NCBI RefSeq assembly: GCF_039908645.1
Contig: NZ_CP150917.1
Location: forward strand, 4,971,501 to 5,035,500
Reading direction: 5' to 3'
Length of the DNA: 64,000 nt
Source of the DNA: Pseudomonas helvetica
GTDB lineage: Bacteria; Pseudomonadota; Gammaproteobacteria; Pseudomonadales; Pseudomonadaceae
Shown here: positions 26,692 to 37,235 of the stretch, piece after piece
How positions within the stretch are numbered: position 1 is the first letter of the stretch
Layout: each line of letters starts with the position of its first letter
The notes under the pieces: generated by a model
The model's database searches: none
The model's input: the letters and a program-made list of their open reading frames with translations, nothing else
What the model was told of the DNA's origin: nothing
Position numbers and translations under genes: made by a program

Positions 26692-27306
26692 TTAGTAGCC
26701 CACGGTAAACCGCTGGCGGCTATGCGCTGGCTTCTCGACTTCATCGAGCATCGCAATCGCGTAGTCGGCGAAGGTGATCCAGCTCTTGCCTTCGGCGCTC
26801 ACCAGCAGATGGTCCTTGCCCACACGGAAGGTGCCGGTACGCTCGCCTTCGACGAACAGCGCCGACGGTGAAAGGAAGGTCCAGTCCAGATCCTTTTCCT
26901 GGCGCAAGGTGTCGAGGTAGATGCCACCGGCAGTCGCCTCGGCCTTGTACTCTTCAGGGAAGTTCGGGGATTCGATGACTTTGCTGCCATCCGGCACCAA
27001 CAGGGAACCGGCACCACCGACCACCAGCAGACGCTTCACGCCGGCCTTTTTGACCGGCTCGATAATCGCGCTGGCCGGGATCGTCGAAAAGTGTGCCGCG
27101 CTGATCACCACATCAGCACCTGCGACCGCCGCTTGCAGCGCTGCGCTATCGGCAACGTCGACATTTTTGCTGACAACACCGGCACGCGGGCTGATTTTCA
27201 AGGTGTCGCGGGCGATGGCGATGACGCTGTGACCGCGACGCAGGGCTTCTTCCAGCAGTTGGCTACCGGCACGACCGGTGGCGCCAATGATTGCGATCTT
27301 ACTCAT
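26692..27306 (-). CDS. NAD(P)-binding atypical short-chain dehydrogenase (NmrA/YwnB-like)
   Basis: The 204-residue Rossmann-fold protein has the dinucleotide motif IGATGRAGSQLLEEALRRGH, DVADSAALQAAVAGADVVIS and VKRLLVVGGAGSLL. The family includes NAD(P)H-dependent reductases and redox sensors; the substrate is unknown. It appears monocistronic, flanked downstream by a REP hairpin and upstream by a REPIN. Confidence 0.8.
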   Translation of the reverse strand: MSKIAIIGATGRAGSQLLEEALRRGHSVIAIARDTLKISPRAGVVSKNVDVADSAALQAAVAGADVVISAAHFSTIPASAIIEPVKKAGVKRLLVVGGAGSLLVPDGSKVIESPNFPEEYKAEATAGGIYLDTLRQEKDLDWTFLSPSALFVEGERTGTFRVGKDHLLVSAEGKSWITFADYAIAMLDEVEKPAHSRQRFTVGY

Positions 27307-27335
27307 GAACAGTGCTCCAGTTGATTAGGTTGACC

Positions 27336-27448
27336 TGTGGCGAGCGAGCTTGCTCGCGCTGGGCTGCGTAGCAGCCCTAAAGCTTCGTACTCATTGCAGA
27401 TTTTACGAGTGCTGCGCCCTCGAGCGGGAGCAAGCTCCCTCGCCACAA
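27336..27448. repeat. REPIN, diverged GTGGCGAG family
   Basis: The left end is TGTGGCGAGCGAGCTTGCTC and the right end GGGAGCAAGCTCCCTCGCCA. The spacer is about 60 bp, shorter than the copies at 17971 and 21008. It lies between the SDR gene promoter and the 3' end of the MBL gene. Confidence 0.8.
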
Positions 27449-27461
27449 GGGGTGAAGCGAT

Positions 27462-28346
27462 TTACCACTTCATCTCGCCTTTGGCGACTTTGGCGCTCAG
27501 CTCAAGCGAGCTTTCTTCGCCGAGGTTCGGGTAACGCTTTTTCATCGCGGCGATCAGCTCGGCCGAATCTTTGGCCTTGGCAGTTTCAGTGTCGAACGCC
27601 TTGATGTAGTCGGCGGTGAAGTGCACAGCGGCCAGCGAACGTGCGCTGTCACCCAGGTAATGACCTGGAACGATGGTGTTCGGTTTCAGGCTGTCGATGG
27701 TCTTCAGCGTAGTCAACCAATCGGCATGGGACTGCGCGCTTTGAGTATCGGCCATCCACACGTGGATGTTTTCCGCGACGACCACACCACCGACCGCGGC
27801 TTTGATCGACGGGATCCAGACAAAGCTCCGGTCCGGTTGCTTGCCGTCCAGGCCAATGATGTCGAGCTTCTTGCCTTCCAGAGTCAGGCTGTGGCCCTTG
27901 AGCACACCCGGCACGATGGTTTTTGCCGGTGCATCGGCACCCAGTTTCGGTCCCCAGAACGCTACTTTGCCTTCAACGGTGGCCTTGATGTGATCAACCG
28001 TCGGCTGCGAGGCGAGCACTTTGGCTTTTGGGAACGCAGCGGTGATCGTGTCCAGGCCGAAGTAGTAATCCGGGTCACCGTGGCTGATGTAGATGGTGGT
28101 CAGTTGCTTGCCGCTGGCGCGGATTTTTTCCACCACCTGCTCGGCCTGGGATTTGCCGAATTGCGCGTCCACCAGAATCGCTTCTTTCTCGCCGCTGACC
28201 AGTACCGAGGTCACCGGGAAAATCGCAGCGGCGCCCGGGTTGTAGACGTCCAGAGTCAGTGCCGGCGTGGCGGCTGCCGCATGAGCGGCAAAACCCAGGG
28301 TGGCGGTGGCGAGTAAAAGACGCTTGAAAGAAGTGAAGCCGATCAT
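27462..28346 (-). CDS. Exported MBL-fold hydrolase with atypical metal motif
   Basis: The 294-residue protein has a Sec signal peptide (LLLATATLGFAAHAAAA) and a metallo-beta-lactamase fold: VLVSGEKEAILVDAQFGKSQ, then ISHGDPDYYFGLDTI and VPGHYLGDS. The usual HxHxDH metal motif is replaced by HGDPDY, so two of the canonical histidines are missing. It may bind one metal or use another chemistry. Substrate and pathway are unknown. It is divergent from the LysR gene at 28462 with a 115-bp gap, and that regulator is the likely controller. Confidence 0.8.
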   Translation of the reverse strand: MIGFTSFKRLLLATATLGFAAHAAAATPALTLDVYNPGAAAIFPVTSVLVSGEKEAILVDAQFGKSQAEQVVEKIRASGKQLTTIYISHGDPDYYFGLDTITAAFPKAKVLASQPTVDHIKATVEGKVAFWGPKLGADAPAKTIVPGVLKGHSLTLEGKKLDIIGLDGKQPDRSFVWIPSIKAAVGGVVVAENIHVWMADTQSAQSHADWLTTLKTIDSLKPNTIVPGHYLGDSARSLAAVHFTADYIKAFDTETAKAKDSAELIAAMKKRYPNLGEESSLELSAKVAKGEMKW

Positions 28347-28461
28347 GGTGCTGCTCCGTTGTGCATAAGCCGTGTTTGGCGATGGGACAGAGCTTAGTTG
28401 CCTGACTCGCTACAAAAAATGCGATGCTTGAACATAGTTTGTTTCTGAAAGCGGGCAAATC

Positions 28462-29367
28462 ATGGATCGTCTCCAAGCAATGCGGGTGTTCGTCACCGTC
28501 GTCGACCTCGGCAGCCAGTCAGCCGCGGCCGATCACCTGGACCTGTCGCGCCCGGTGGTGTCGCGCTATCTGGCCGAACTGGAGGACTGGGTCGGGGCGC
28601 GCTTGATGCACCGCACCACGCGCAAACTCAGCCTGACCGCCGCCGGCACCGAGATCCTGCCGCGTTGCCGGCAGATGCTCGATCTGTCGAGCGACATGCA
28701 GGCCGCCGTCAGCGAGCCGGACGATGCGCCACGCGGCTTGCTGCGGATCAGCGTCAGCACCTCGTTCGGTCAGGCACAACTGGCGGACGCCATGGCGGCA
28801 TACGTCAAACGCTTTCCCGGGGTCAGCATCGACCTGCAAATGCTCGACCGCACGGTGAACCTGGTGGACGAGCGCATAGACCTCGCGATCCGCACCAGCA
28901 ACGACCTGGACCCGAACCTGATTGCCCGAAAGCTGACCGTCTGCCGTTCGGTGATCTGCGCCTCCCCCGCCTACCTGCGCGAACACCCGACGCCGCAACG
29001 GGTCGAGGAGTTGAGCCAGCACAATTGCCTGACCCACTCCTACTTCGGCAAAAGCCTCTGGCATTTCGAACAGGACGGCGAGCAGGTTTCGGTGCCGGTG
29101 CAGGGCAACATCAGCGCCAACGAAGCCAGCACGCTGTTGCGCGCAGCAATGGCCGGTGCCGGCGTGGCGATGCTGCCCAGCTACCAGGCCGGCGTGCATA
29201 TCCACAGCGGCGAACTGGTGCGCCTGCTGCCACACGCCGAACCACGACAGATGAACATGTACGCGGTGTACGCCTCACGCAAACACATGCCCGCAGCGCT
29301 GCGCAGCATGCTGGATTTTCTGGTGTCGAGGTTTCCCGAAGAACCTGCGTGGGATGTGGGGCTTTAA
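28462..29367 (+). CDS. LysR-family transcriptional regulator
   Basis: The 301-residue regulator has HTH SQSAAADHLDLSRPVVSRYL and the substrate-binding-like effector domain (LLRISVSTSFGQAQLADAMA, IDLAIRTSNDLDPNLIARKL). It is typical of the single-target local LysR class found beside oxidoreductases and hydrolases. Its divergent neighbour, the exported MBL protein, is the natural candidate target. Confidence 0.85.
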   Translation: MDRLQAMRVFVTVVDLGSQSAAADHLDLSRPVVSRYLAELEDWVGARLMHRTTRKLSLTAAGTEILPRCRQMLDLSSDMQAAVSEPDDAPRGLLRISVSTSFGQAQLADAMAAYVKRFPGVSIDLQMLDRTVNLVDERIDLAIRTSNDLDPNLIARKLTVCRSVICASPAYLREHPTPQRVEELSQHNCLTHSYFGKSLWHFEQDGEQVSVPVQGNISANEASTLLRAAMAGAGVAMLPSYQAGVHIHSGELVRLLPHAEPRQMNMYAVYASRKHMPAALRSMLDFLVSRFPEEPAWDVGL

Positions 29368-29383
29368 AGGCAGAACACATACT

Positions 29384-29518
29384 TTGTGGCGAGGGGGCTT
29401 GCCCCCGTTCGGCTGCGAAGCAGTCGTAAAACTTGCAAGCGAGTTCTATCTGATAGATCTCGATTGCAGGATTTGGGCTTGCTTCGCAAGCCAACGGGGG
29501 CAAGCCCCCTCGCCACAA
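29384..29518. repeat. REPIN, GTGGCGAGGGGGCTTGCCCCC variant
   Basis: The left end is TTGTGGCGAGGGGGCTTGCC and the right end GGCAAGCCCCCTCGCCACAA. The stem sequence differs from the other copies but keeps pairing (compensated changes). Confidence 0.85.
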
Positions 29519-29641
29519 TGGTTTCGCTGCTGATACTGAGTAAGTGGTGTGGGCGGGGTTTATGGCAACTCACCACCGCTGACCTATGCTGATATCAGTA
29601 CCCCTTAAAAAATAAGAGGTATCGGTTCAGAGGTCAGCGCC

Positions 29642-29815
29642 ATGAGCGTTAAAACCAGAAGGTATCTCGCGATCTTTATCACCTGCACCGCCGCGCTGGC
29701 GTTGTATGGCACCGCCGCCTATCGCGTTGAACAGGCCCGGCAGCTGCCACGTGAGTACGCCAGCTGCAACTTTGAACGGTGCATTCCACACACCGCGACC
29801 CTGAACCTCAAGTAA
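29642..29815 (+). CDS. 57-residue single-TM membrane peptide
   Basis: The ATG at 29642 follows GAGG with good spacing. Translation gives a basic N-terminus (MSVKTRRYLA), a hydrophobic segment (IFITCTAALALYGTAAY, about residues 11-27) and a polar tail with two cysteines (SCNFERCIPH). A membrane anchor or uncleaved signal is likely, with the Cys-containing tail in the periplasm. It ends 9 bp before the convergent pobR stop. I assign no function. Confidence 0.55.
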   Translation: MSVKTRRYLAIFITCTAALALYGTAAYRVEQARQLPREYASCNFERCIPHTATLNLK

Positions 29816-29824
29816 CGAGGGCGC

Positions 29825-30721
29825 TTAGCCCTCGCTATCCTGATCAGCCTTCAAGCGATCCCGAAACGCCTTCGGCGAGATCCCCACGCGGCGTCGAAAC
29901 AGCCGGGTGAAATTGGTCGGGTCGGAGAACCCCAACACATCCGACATCTCGTAGATGGTCATGCTGGTGTAGGTCAGCAGTCGCTTGGCCTCCAGCAACT
30001 GGCGCTCGTGCATGATCTGCAATGCCGGTTGTCCCGCCAGCTCACGGCAGGTGCCGTTGAGGTGGGACACGGAAATTCCCAGCCGGTGTGCCAGATCCTC
30101 GACCTTCACGTGCTGGCGATAATTCTCTTCCACCAGTTGAATAAACCCGTTGAGGTATTCGCGTGCACGCTGTGGTCGCTGACTGGCGGCGCGGCGCTGG
30201 ATCACCTGGCGGCTGACCCACACCATGATCACGCTGACCAGCGAATGCATGAGCATTTCGCGTGCAGGCTGGTGCCCGACGTATTCATTCTGCAAGGCTG
30301 TAAACAGGCTGTTGAGGTAGTCCGCATCGCTTCCTGCCGCGTAACTCTCCGCCACTGCCAGGGCATTCACCGAACTGCCCAGCTGCGCTTGAAGATGAGC
30401 CACCAGCGGCGCGGCCAGTGTCACCACAAATCCCTCTACATCTTCGGAAAAACGAAAGCCGTGCACCGACAGCGGTGGCAGGATCTGGATCGCGGCTTCG
30501 CTCAGTTGCGTGCGCTGCCCCTCGATCTCCAGCTCTGCCTGACCTTTGTACACAAACAGTAACTGACATAAATCGGCATGCCGATGGGGTTTGATTTCCC
30601 ATTGATGTTCACGGCTGCGTTTGGAAATGGTTTCGCAATGCAACAAGTCAGGGGTCGGCCAGTCCAGGCTCTCGCCATAGAGTTTGAATACGGGAATCGA
30701 AGGAAGGGCAGGCTTGTTCAT
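29825..30721 (-). CDS. pobR: AraC-family activator of 4-hydroxybenzoate hydroxylase (PobR)
   Basis: The 298-residue regulator has a cupin-like sensor (HQWEIKPHRHADLCQLLFVY, QILPPLSVHGF) and a C-terminal AraC double HTH (VEDLAHRLGISVSHLNGTC, YEMSDVLGFSDPTNFTRLFR). It is divergent from pobA, the arrangement known for PobR in pseudomonads. It should activate pobA when 4-hydroxybenzoate is present. The ATG at 30721 is used; a GTG lies one codon upstream. Confidence 0.85.
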   Translation of the reverse strand: MNKPALPSIPVFKLYGESLDWPTPDLLHCETISKRSREHQWEIKPHRHADLCQLLFVYKGQAELEIEGQRTQLSEAAIQILPPLSVHGFRFSEDVEGFVVTLAAPLVAHLQAQLGSSVNALAVAESYAAGSDADYLNSLFTALQNEYVGHQPAREMLMHSLVSVIMVWVSRQVIQRRAASQRPQRAREYLNGFIQLVEENYRQHVKVEDLAHRLGISVSHLNGTCRELAGQPALQIMHERQLLEAKRLLTYTSMTIYEMSDVLGFSDPTNFTRLFRRRVGISPKAFRDRLKADQDSEG

Positions 30722-30877
30722 CACTTCAGTCCAGGCCTCAGCGTAACGGGCGGTAATCGCCCCGATTGGCGAAATGTACAGGTTTCAGCGCAGTTTTCAC
30801 CTTCAATTGACCGACTCACAAGCGAAAAATGCAAGCACTCGATTCATAAAAACCATTCACCGACTTTGTCCGCGTGA

Positions 30878-32092
<1,215 letters not shown>

Positions 32093-32171
32093 CCTGCTAT
32101 CGACTTACACTGGCGAGCATCCCCGCTCGCCTTGCCTCTTGCGGGTTAATCACCGCCCGCAGGTTTGACCC

Positions 32172-33689
32172 GTGACCAATCTGAACCAGCCTGACTCCAC
32201 CAAACCGGCCATCCGCAGCGTGTTGGTCTCCCTGATGCTGGCGATCTTTCTCGGGGCGCTGGATCAAACCATCGTCGCCGTCTCGATGCCGGCCATTTCA
32301 GCCCAGTTCAAGGATTTCAGCCTGTTGGCCTGGGTCATCGCAGGCTACATGGTGGCGATGACCGTGGCAGTGCCGATCTACGGCAAGCTCGGCGACCTTT
32401 ACGGCCGTCGGCGGCTGATGCTGTTCGGCATGGGGTTGTTCACGCTGGCCTCGGTGTTTTGCGGCATGGCCCAGAGCATGGAGCAGTTGGTCCTCGCCAG
32501 GATTTTTCAGGGCATCGGCGCCGGCGGAATGATTTCGGTCAGCCAGGCGATCATCGGCGACATTGTGCCGCCCCGCGAACGCGGGCGTTATCAGGGCTAT
32601 TTCAGCAGCATGTACGCAGTGGCCAGCGTGGCCGGGCCGGTGCTCGGCGGTTACATGACCGAGTACCTGTCGTGGCGCTGGGTGTTTCTGATCAACCTGC
32701 CGCTGGGCATCGGCGCCTGGCTGGTGGCCAACCGCACGCTGATGGGTTTGCCGGTGCCACAGCGCAAGCCGGTCATCGACTATTTGGGCACGCTGCTGAT
32801 GATCATCGGCCTGACCGCGTTGCTGCTGGGTATCACTCAGGTTGGCCAAGGGCATTCGTGGCGCAGCAGCGAAGTGCTCGGGTTGCTGGCGTGTGCGCTG
32901 CTGACCCTGACGCTGTTCGCCTGGCATGAGCGGCGGGCGCGCGAGCCGTTGCTGCCGATGCACCTGTTCGCCAACCGCAATGCGCTCCTCTGCTGGTGCA
33001 CGATTTTCTTCACCAGTTTCCAGGCGATTTCGCTGATCGTGCTGATGCCGCTGCGTTTCCAGAGTGTCACCGGGGCCGGAGCCGACAGCGCGGCGCTGCA
33101 CTTGTTGCCGTTGGCGATGGGGTTGCCGATGGGCGCCTACTTCGCCGGTCGCCGGACCTCGGTGACCGGTCGTTACAAACCGATGATCCTGACAGGCGCC
33201 CTGCTCACCCCGATCGCAATTCTCGGCATGGCGTTCAGCCCGCCGCAAGCGATGCTCATCAGCAGCGCCTTCATGTTGCTCAGTGGCATTGCCGCCGGCA
33301 TGCAGTTCCCGACCTCATTGGTCGGCACGCAAAACTCGGTGGAGCAACGCGACATCGGCGTCGCCACCAGCACCACCAACCTGTTTCGCTCACTTGGTGG
33401 CGCGGTCGGCGTGGCATTGATGTCGGCCTTGTTGCTGGCGCTGTTGCAGGATTCGAGTTTCGCCCATTTGACCGGCTCGTCGCTGATCGCCGAAGGCAGT
33501 TCCGGAAACGTTTTGCTCGATGGCCTGAACGCCGCACCGGGCGAGACTCAAAACGCCTTGCGCGCCGAGCTGCTGCTGACCTTCCAGCATTTGCTGATGG
33601 TCAGCGCAGCGGTGTCGTTGCTGGGGCTGGCGGCGGCGATTGCGATGCCGAACAAGGTGTTGCGCGGGCGGGAAGACAAGGTTCGCTGA
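32172..33689 (+). CDS. MFS drug exporter of the DHA2 family (14 TM, EmrB/QacA-like)
   Basis: The 505-residue proton-driven exporter has DHA2 signatures: LGALDQTIVAVSMPAI in TM1, GKLGDLYGRRRLMLFG between TM2 and 3, and motif C region MYAVASVAGPVLGGYMTEY with LSWRWVFLINLPLG. Translation starts at GTG (32172). It lies 79 bp after pobA on the same strand, so co-transcription is possible, but its substrate cannot be inferred from that alone. Confidence 0.85.
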   Translation: MTNLNQPDSTKPAIRSVLVSLMLAIFLGALDQTIVAVSMPAISAQFKDFSLLAWVIAGYMVAMTVAVPIYGKLGDLYGRRRLMLFGMGLFTLASVFCGMAQSMEQLVLARIFQGIGAGGMISVSQAIIGDIVPPRERGRYQGYFSSMYAVASVAGPVLGGYMTEYLSWRWVFLINLPLGIGAWLVANRTLMGLPVPQRKPVIDYLGTLLMIIGLTALLLGITQVGQGHSWRSSEVLGLLACALLTLTLFAWHERRAREPLLPMHLFANRNALLCWCTIFFTSFQAISLIVLMPLRFQSVTGAGADSAALHLLPLAMGLPMGAYFAGRRTSVTGRYKPMILTGALLTPIAILGMAFSPPQAMLISSAFMLLSGIAAGMQFPTSLVGTQNSVEQRDIGVATSTTNLFRSLGGAVGVALMSALLLALLQDSSFAHLTGSSLIAEGSSGNVLLDGLNAAPGETQNALRAELLLTFQHLLMVSAAVSLLGLAAAIAMPNKVLRGREDKVR

Positions 33690-33710
33690 CTACTGATAGA
33701 CAGCGCAAAA

Positions 33711-33805
33711 CCTGTGGGAGCGTGGCTTGCCCGCGATTACGATAGGTCAGGCGACATCTAATCGTCTGACAGTCAGTCATCGCGGGCAAGCCACGCTCCC
33801 ACAAG
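33711..33805. repeat. REPIN, TGTGGGAGCGTGGCTTGCCCGC family
   Basis: The left end is CCTGTGGGAGCGTGGCTTGC and the right end GCAAGCCACGCTCCCACAAG, with about 50 bp between. It separates the convergent MFS and coiled-coil protein genes. Confidence 0.85.
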
Positions 33806-33819
33806 GATTTCGCCCCGCA

Positions 33820-34668
33820 TCAAGGTCGAGCGTTGAGCTGCTGCTGCAGGTTCTGAATCTGGCTCTGCAAGGTGGTGATGTTGCGTGTGACCTGGCCACG
33901 GAAGGCGTCGAACTCGGCGACTTTCGCATTGCTGCCTTGAGCCGTGGCCGGGCGGCTGTCCTGCTGGCTTTTGATCACTACCAATTCTTGCTCCAGGCGC
34001 TCGATCGCCGCGCTCGGGTTGCCTTGTTTCTTCAAGGCGGCGATTTCGGCACCCAGGCTTTTCAGCTGGGCATCGAACTTGCTGGTGTCGCTCGGGGTAT
34101 TTTTCAGGGTCGCCACATCAGCGCTCAGGGCTTTCAGGTCGGTTTGCAATTGAGCGTTGACGGCATGTTGCTCAACGCTTTGCGCAGCGATCTGTGCCAG
34201 CCGCTTGTCCAGGTCCGACGCTTGGCCGACTACGCCTTGCTGCTGTTGGTTCTGCTCCACCAGTTTGGTTTCAAGTTGCTTGATTTTCAGTTTCAGCGCT
34301 TCGCTGTCGCTGGTGACGTTCGACTGACTGGCGACCACTTTGCCGGAAATATCCTGCAAGCGCCCGGCGGCTTCCTCGCTGATGCGGGCAAAACTTTCCT
34401 GGGTCGCGACCAGTTGCTGCTCCATCAGCGAGATCTGCTGAAAGCTCCACCAGGCAAGGCCGGCAAAAGCGAACAGCAACGCCCCGACCAAGGCCCACAA
34501 CGGGCCGGTGCTCGGGACTTTTACTTTGCCCCGGCTCGCGCTTCGCGCATGTACGCCGGAGTGTTCACGGGCAGCGGCGGCGGTTGGAAAATCGTCGGCA
34601 TCGTGAGGGTCGGCACGCAGGCTCGGTACATCGTCGAAGTCGTCGTTGGCATCGTTACGCATGGACAT
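33820..34668 (-). CDS. Membrane-anchored coiled-coil protein (annotated as ATPase-like in some relatives)
   Basis: The 282-residue protein has an acidic cytoplasmic N-terminus (NDANDDFDDVPSLRADPHD), one TM helix (LWALVGALLFAFAGLAWWSF, about residues 56-76) and a long heptad-rich region rich in Gln, Leu and Lys (LKLKIKQLETKLVEQNQQQQ; LEQELVVIKSQQD; LQSQIQNLQQQLN). There is no Walker motif, so an ATPase label would be unsupported. The start MSMRNDAND at 34668 is used; the extension to 34734 is not protein-like. It probably has a structural or scaffold role in the periplasm. Confidence 0.75.
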   Translation of the reverse strand: MSMRNDANDDFDDVPSLRADPHDADDFPTAAAAREHSGVHARSASRGKVKVPSTGPLWALVGALLFAFAGLAWWSFQQISLMEQQLVATQESFARISEEAAGRLQDISGKVVASQSNVTSDSEALKLKIKQLETKLVEQNQQQQGVVGQASDLDKRLAQIAAQSVEQHAVNAQLQTDLKALSADVATLKNTPSDTSKFDAQLKSLGAEIAALKKQGNPSAAIERLEQELVVIKSQQDSRPATAQGSNAKVAEFDAFRGQVTRNITTLQSQIQNLQQQLNARP

Positions 34669-34768
34669 GAGGCAACCTTTCTGAACCACAGTGATGGCTA
34701 AATGCGACGAGTATAAACCCTGAACTCGCCGCATTGATCGACCGTGATCAGTTGGCTCGGTTCAGAGT

Positions 34769-35767
34769 TTATTTTGCGCCCGGGTCCTGGGCCTTCCACC
34801 AGCCGCAAAACTCATCGAGCGCCGTCCACAGACTGACCTTGGGATCGTAGTCCAGATAATGCCTGGCGCGGCTGATATCGAGGGTGAAGTTTTTGTTCAT
34901 CACTTGCATGCCCAAACGTGACAGGGTCGGTTCCGGACGCCCCGGCCAGAGTGCGCAAAAGCCCTCGTTCAGCGCCGCAATGCTGTAGGCCAAACCGTAG
35001 GAGCGATGACGAGTCACCTGCGGGACGTCCATCTGGCGCATTACATAATTGACCACATCCCACAGCGGCACCGGCACGCCGTTGCTGATGTTGTAGGCCT
35101 TGCCAAGCGCCGATCCCGTCGCCAGCAAACAGCTGAGCATGGCTTCGTTGAGGTTCTGCATGCTGGTGAAATCGACCTTGTTCAGGCCGTTGCCGATGAT
35201 TGCCAAACGCCCTTTGCGCTGCATGTTCAACAGACGCGGGAAAATGCTCATGTCACCGGCTCCAGTGACAAAGCGCGGGCGCAGGGCCAGTACTTCAAGA
35301 CCAAACTCCTGAGCACCGAAGACTTTTTGCTCAGCCAGGTATTTGGTCGCTGCATAAGGATGCTTGAAGCGCTTGGGTACCTGTTCTTCGGTCAGCCCCA
35401 AGTGGTCACGGCCATCGAAGTAGATCGACGGCGACGACAAGTGCACCAGCCGCCGGACGTTCTGTTTCAGGCAGGCTTCGACCACGTTTTCGGTGACCAG
35501 CACGTTGCCCTGATGGAAGTCCTGATAGCGCCCCCAAAGCCCCACCGCACCCGCGCAATGCACCACGGCTTCGACGTCTGCGCACAGCTCGCGAACCAGT
35601 TCCGGGTCACTCAAATCGCCCTGAACGAACTCCGCGCCCCGCCGTACCAGATGTTCGACGCCTTCGGCCCGGCGGCCGTTGACCCGCACGTCCAGGCCCT
35701 GCTCCAGGGCGAAACGCGCAAAGCGCCCGCCAATGAAGCCGCTTGCGCCGGTGACCAGAATTTTCAT
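34769..35767 (-). CDS. NAD-dependent epimerase/dehydratase, extended SDR (3-beta-HSD-like)
   Basis: The 332-residue enzyme has the NAD motif VTGASGFIGGRFARFALEQG, HCAGAVGLWGRY, catalytic YAATK, and LRPRFVTGAGDMSIFPRLL. It belongs to extended short-chain dehydrogenases acting on sterol-like or sugar-nucleotide substrates; the substrate is unknown. It corresponds by position to the oxidoreductase next to argP in P. aeruginosa (PA4361, from memory). Confidence 0.85.
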   Translation of the reverse strand: MKILVTGASGFIGGRFARFALEQGLDVRVNGRRAEGVEHLVRRGAEFVQGDLSDPELVRELCADVEAVVHCAGAVGLWGRYQDFHQGNVLVTENVVEACLKQNVRRLVHLSSPSIYFDGRDHLGLTEEQVPKRFKHPYAATKYLAEQKVFGAQEFGLEVLALRPRFVTGAGDMSIFPRLLNMQRKGRLAIIGNGLNKVDFTSMQNLNEAMLSCLLATGSALGKAYNISNGVPVPLWDVVNYVMRQMDVPQVTRHRSYGLAYSIAALNEGFCALWPGRPEPTLSRLGMQVMNKNFTLDISRARHYLDYDPKVSLWTALDEFCGWWKAQDPGAK

Positions 35768-35838
35768 GACTTGCTCCGATGTGTTTCGTTTTTCATGCGT
35801 GTCGCATTACAGATTTCGTGTGCTCTTGACGCTGCCCG

Positions 35839-36732
35839 TCAGTCCAACGGCACCAGCCACTGCCTGGATAAACGTACCAGATGCTCGGTGAGTAACCCCA
35901 GCAACTGGCCACCATTGCGCCAATGATGCCAGTACAACGGCACATCAATCGGTTTATCTGGCAACAACTCCACCAGCACACCGCGCTCAAGCTGTTCACG
36001 CACCTGCAACTCCGGCACCAGCCCCCAGCCCAGACCGGCTTCAGTCAGACGGATAAAACCTTCGGATGACGGGCACAAATGATGTTCGAAACCACCCTCC
36101 ACGCCCAATGACGCCAGATAACGGTGCTGCAAAAAGTCATCCGGGCCAAACACCAGCGCCGGCGTGCGCGCCAACTGATCGGCCCTGACCCCGTGGGGAA
36201 AATGCCGGGCAATAAACGCCGGGCTGGCCAGCGCGCGGTAACGCATGGCGCCCAGCAATACACTGCGGGCGCCCGCCACCGGACGCTCGCTGGCACACAC
36301 GCACGCCGCCACTTCGCCGGCGCGCATGCGTTTGAGGCCAACCGTCTGATCTTCCACTACCAGGTCGAGCAATAGATGTTGCTCGGCGCAAAAGTCACTC
36401 ACCGCCTCGGCCCACCACGTGGCCAGGCTATCGGCGTTGAGGGCGATGCGCAGGCGTTCCGGCAAGCCTTCTTCGTCCAGCGCCGGCACCAGGCTTTGCA
36501 GATCGCGCTCCAGCAAACGCACCTGCTGCACATGGTTGAGCAAACGCCGGCCAATCTCGGTCGGCGCCGGCGGTGTAGCCCGCACCAGCACCGGCTGGCC
36601 GATCCGCGCTTCGAGCAACTTGATGCGCTGGGAGATCGCCGATTGCGACAACCCCAACACCTGGGCAGCACGCTCGAACCCGGCCTGCTCAACCACCGCA
36701 GCAAGGGCGGACAGCAATTTATAGTCGAACAT
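35839..36732 (-). CDS. argP: LysR-family regulator ArgP (IciA)
   Basis: The 297-residue regulator has the HTH ERAAQVLGLSQSAISQRIKL and the ArgP effector domain (LRIALNADSLATWWAEAVSD, CVCASERPVAGARSV). In enterics ArgP activates argO in response to arginine and is blocked by lysine. Here it is divergent from an ACT-domain gene and argO, so the same circuit is likely. The promoter region between the two is only about 95 bp. Confidence 0.87.
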   Translation of the reverse strand: MFDYKLLSALAAVVEQAGFERAAQVLGLSQSAISQRIKLLEARIGQPVLVRATPPAPTEIGRRLLNHVQQVRLLERDLQSLVPALDEEGLPERLRIALNADSLATWWAEAVSDFCAEQHLLLDLVVEDQTVGLKRMRAGEVAACVCASERPVAGARSVLLGAMRYRALASPAFIARHFPHGVRADQLARTPALVFGPDDFLQHRYLASLGVEGGFEHHLCPSSEGFIRLTEAGLGWGLVPELQVREQLERGVLVELLPDKPIDVPLYWHHWRNGGQLLGLLTEHLVRLSRQWLVPLD

Positions 36733-36828
36733 CAGTTTTCCTAATGAGCGATCAGCAATATTTGTTTTTCTTATACAGCCTGGAACAGGAGAATGACCAG
36801 CAAGAACTCCTCAACAAGGATCGGCGAC

Positions 36829-37230
36829 ATGGCTGGCGAAACCTCATTGAACACCCTGCTGCGCAGCATGAGCCCGCAGCTCAACGACGGCGAATACGTG
36901 TTCTGCACGATTCGCGACGGTCATCTGCCGAAGGACTGCGAAATCATCGGCAGTTTCCGCGAACAGGAAGGCCTGACGGTGATCCTTGAGCGCTCGCAAG
37001 CCGAAAAGGCCGGGTTGAGTTTCGACTATCTGGCGGCGTGGATCACCCTCAACGTGCATTCGGCCCTCGAAGCCGTTGGCCTGACCGCCGCCTTCGCCAC
37101 CGCCCTCGGCCAGGCCGGGATCAGCTGCAACGTGATTGCCGGCTATTACCACGACCATTTGTTTGTCGGCCAGGCCGACGCCAAACGCGCGATGTCGGTA
37201 CTGCGGCAACTCGCGGCCAACGCGGAGTAA
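36829..37230 (+). CDS. ACT-domain protein (ACT_3/ACT_7 type) upstream of argO
   Basis: The 133-residue product (MAGETSLNTLLRSMSPQLND) matches small ACT-domain proteins with GEYVFCTIRDG, LTVILERSQAEKAGL, AWITLNVHSALEAVGLTAAF and AGISCNVIAGYYHDHLFV. ACT domains bind amino acids, so it may sense or buffer exported amino acids. The ATG at 36829 follows AGGA; the frame is open upstream to 36793. It ends 5 bp before argO, which implies an operon controlled by the divergent ArgP. Confidence 0.82.
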   Translation: MAGETSLNTLLRSMSPQLNDGEYVFCTIRDGHLPKDCEIIGSFREQEGLTVILERSQAEKAGLSFDYLAAWITLNVHSALEAVGLTAAFATALGQAGISCNVIAGYYHDHLFVGQADAKRAMSVLRQLAANAE

Positions 37231-37235
37231 ACCTT

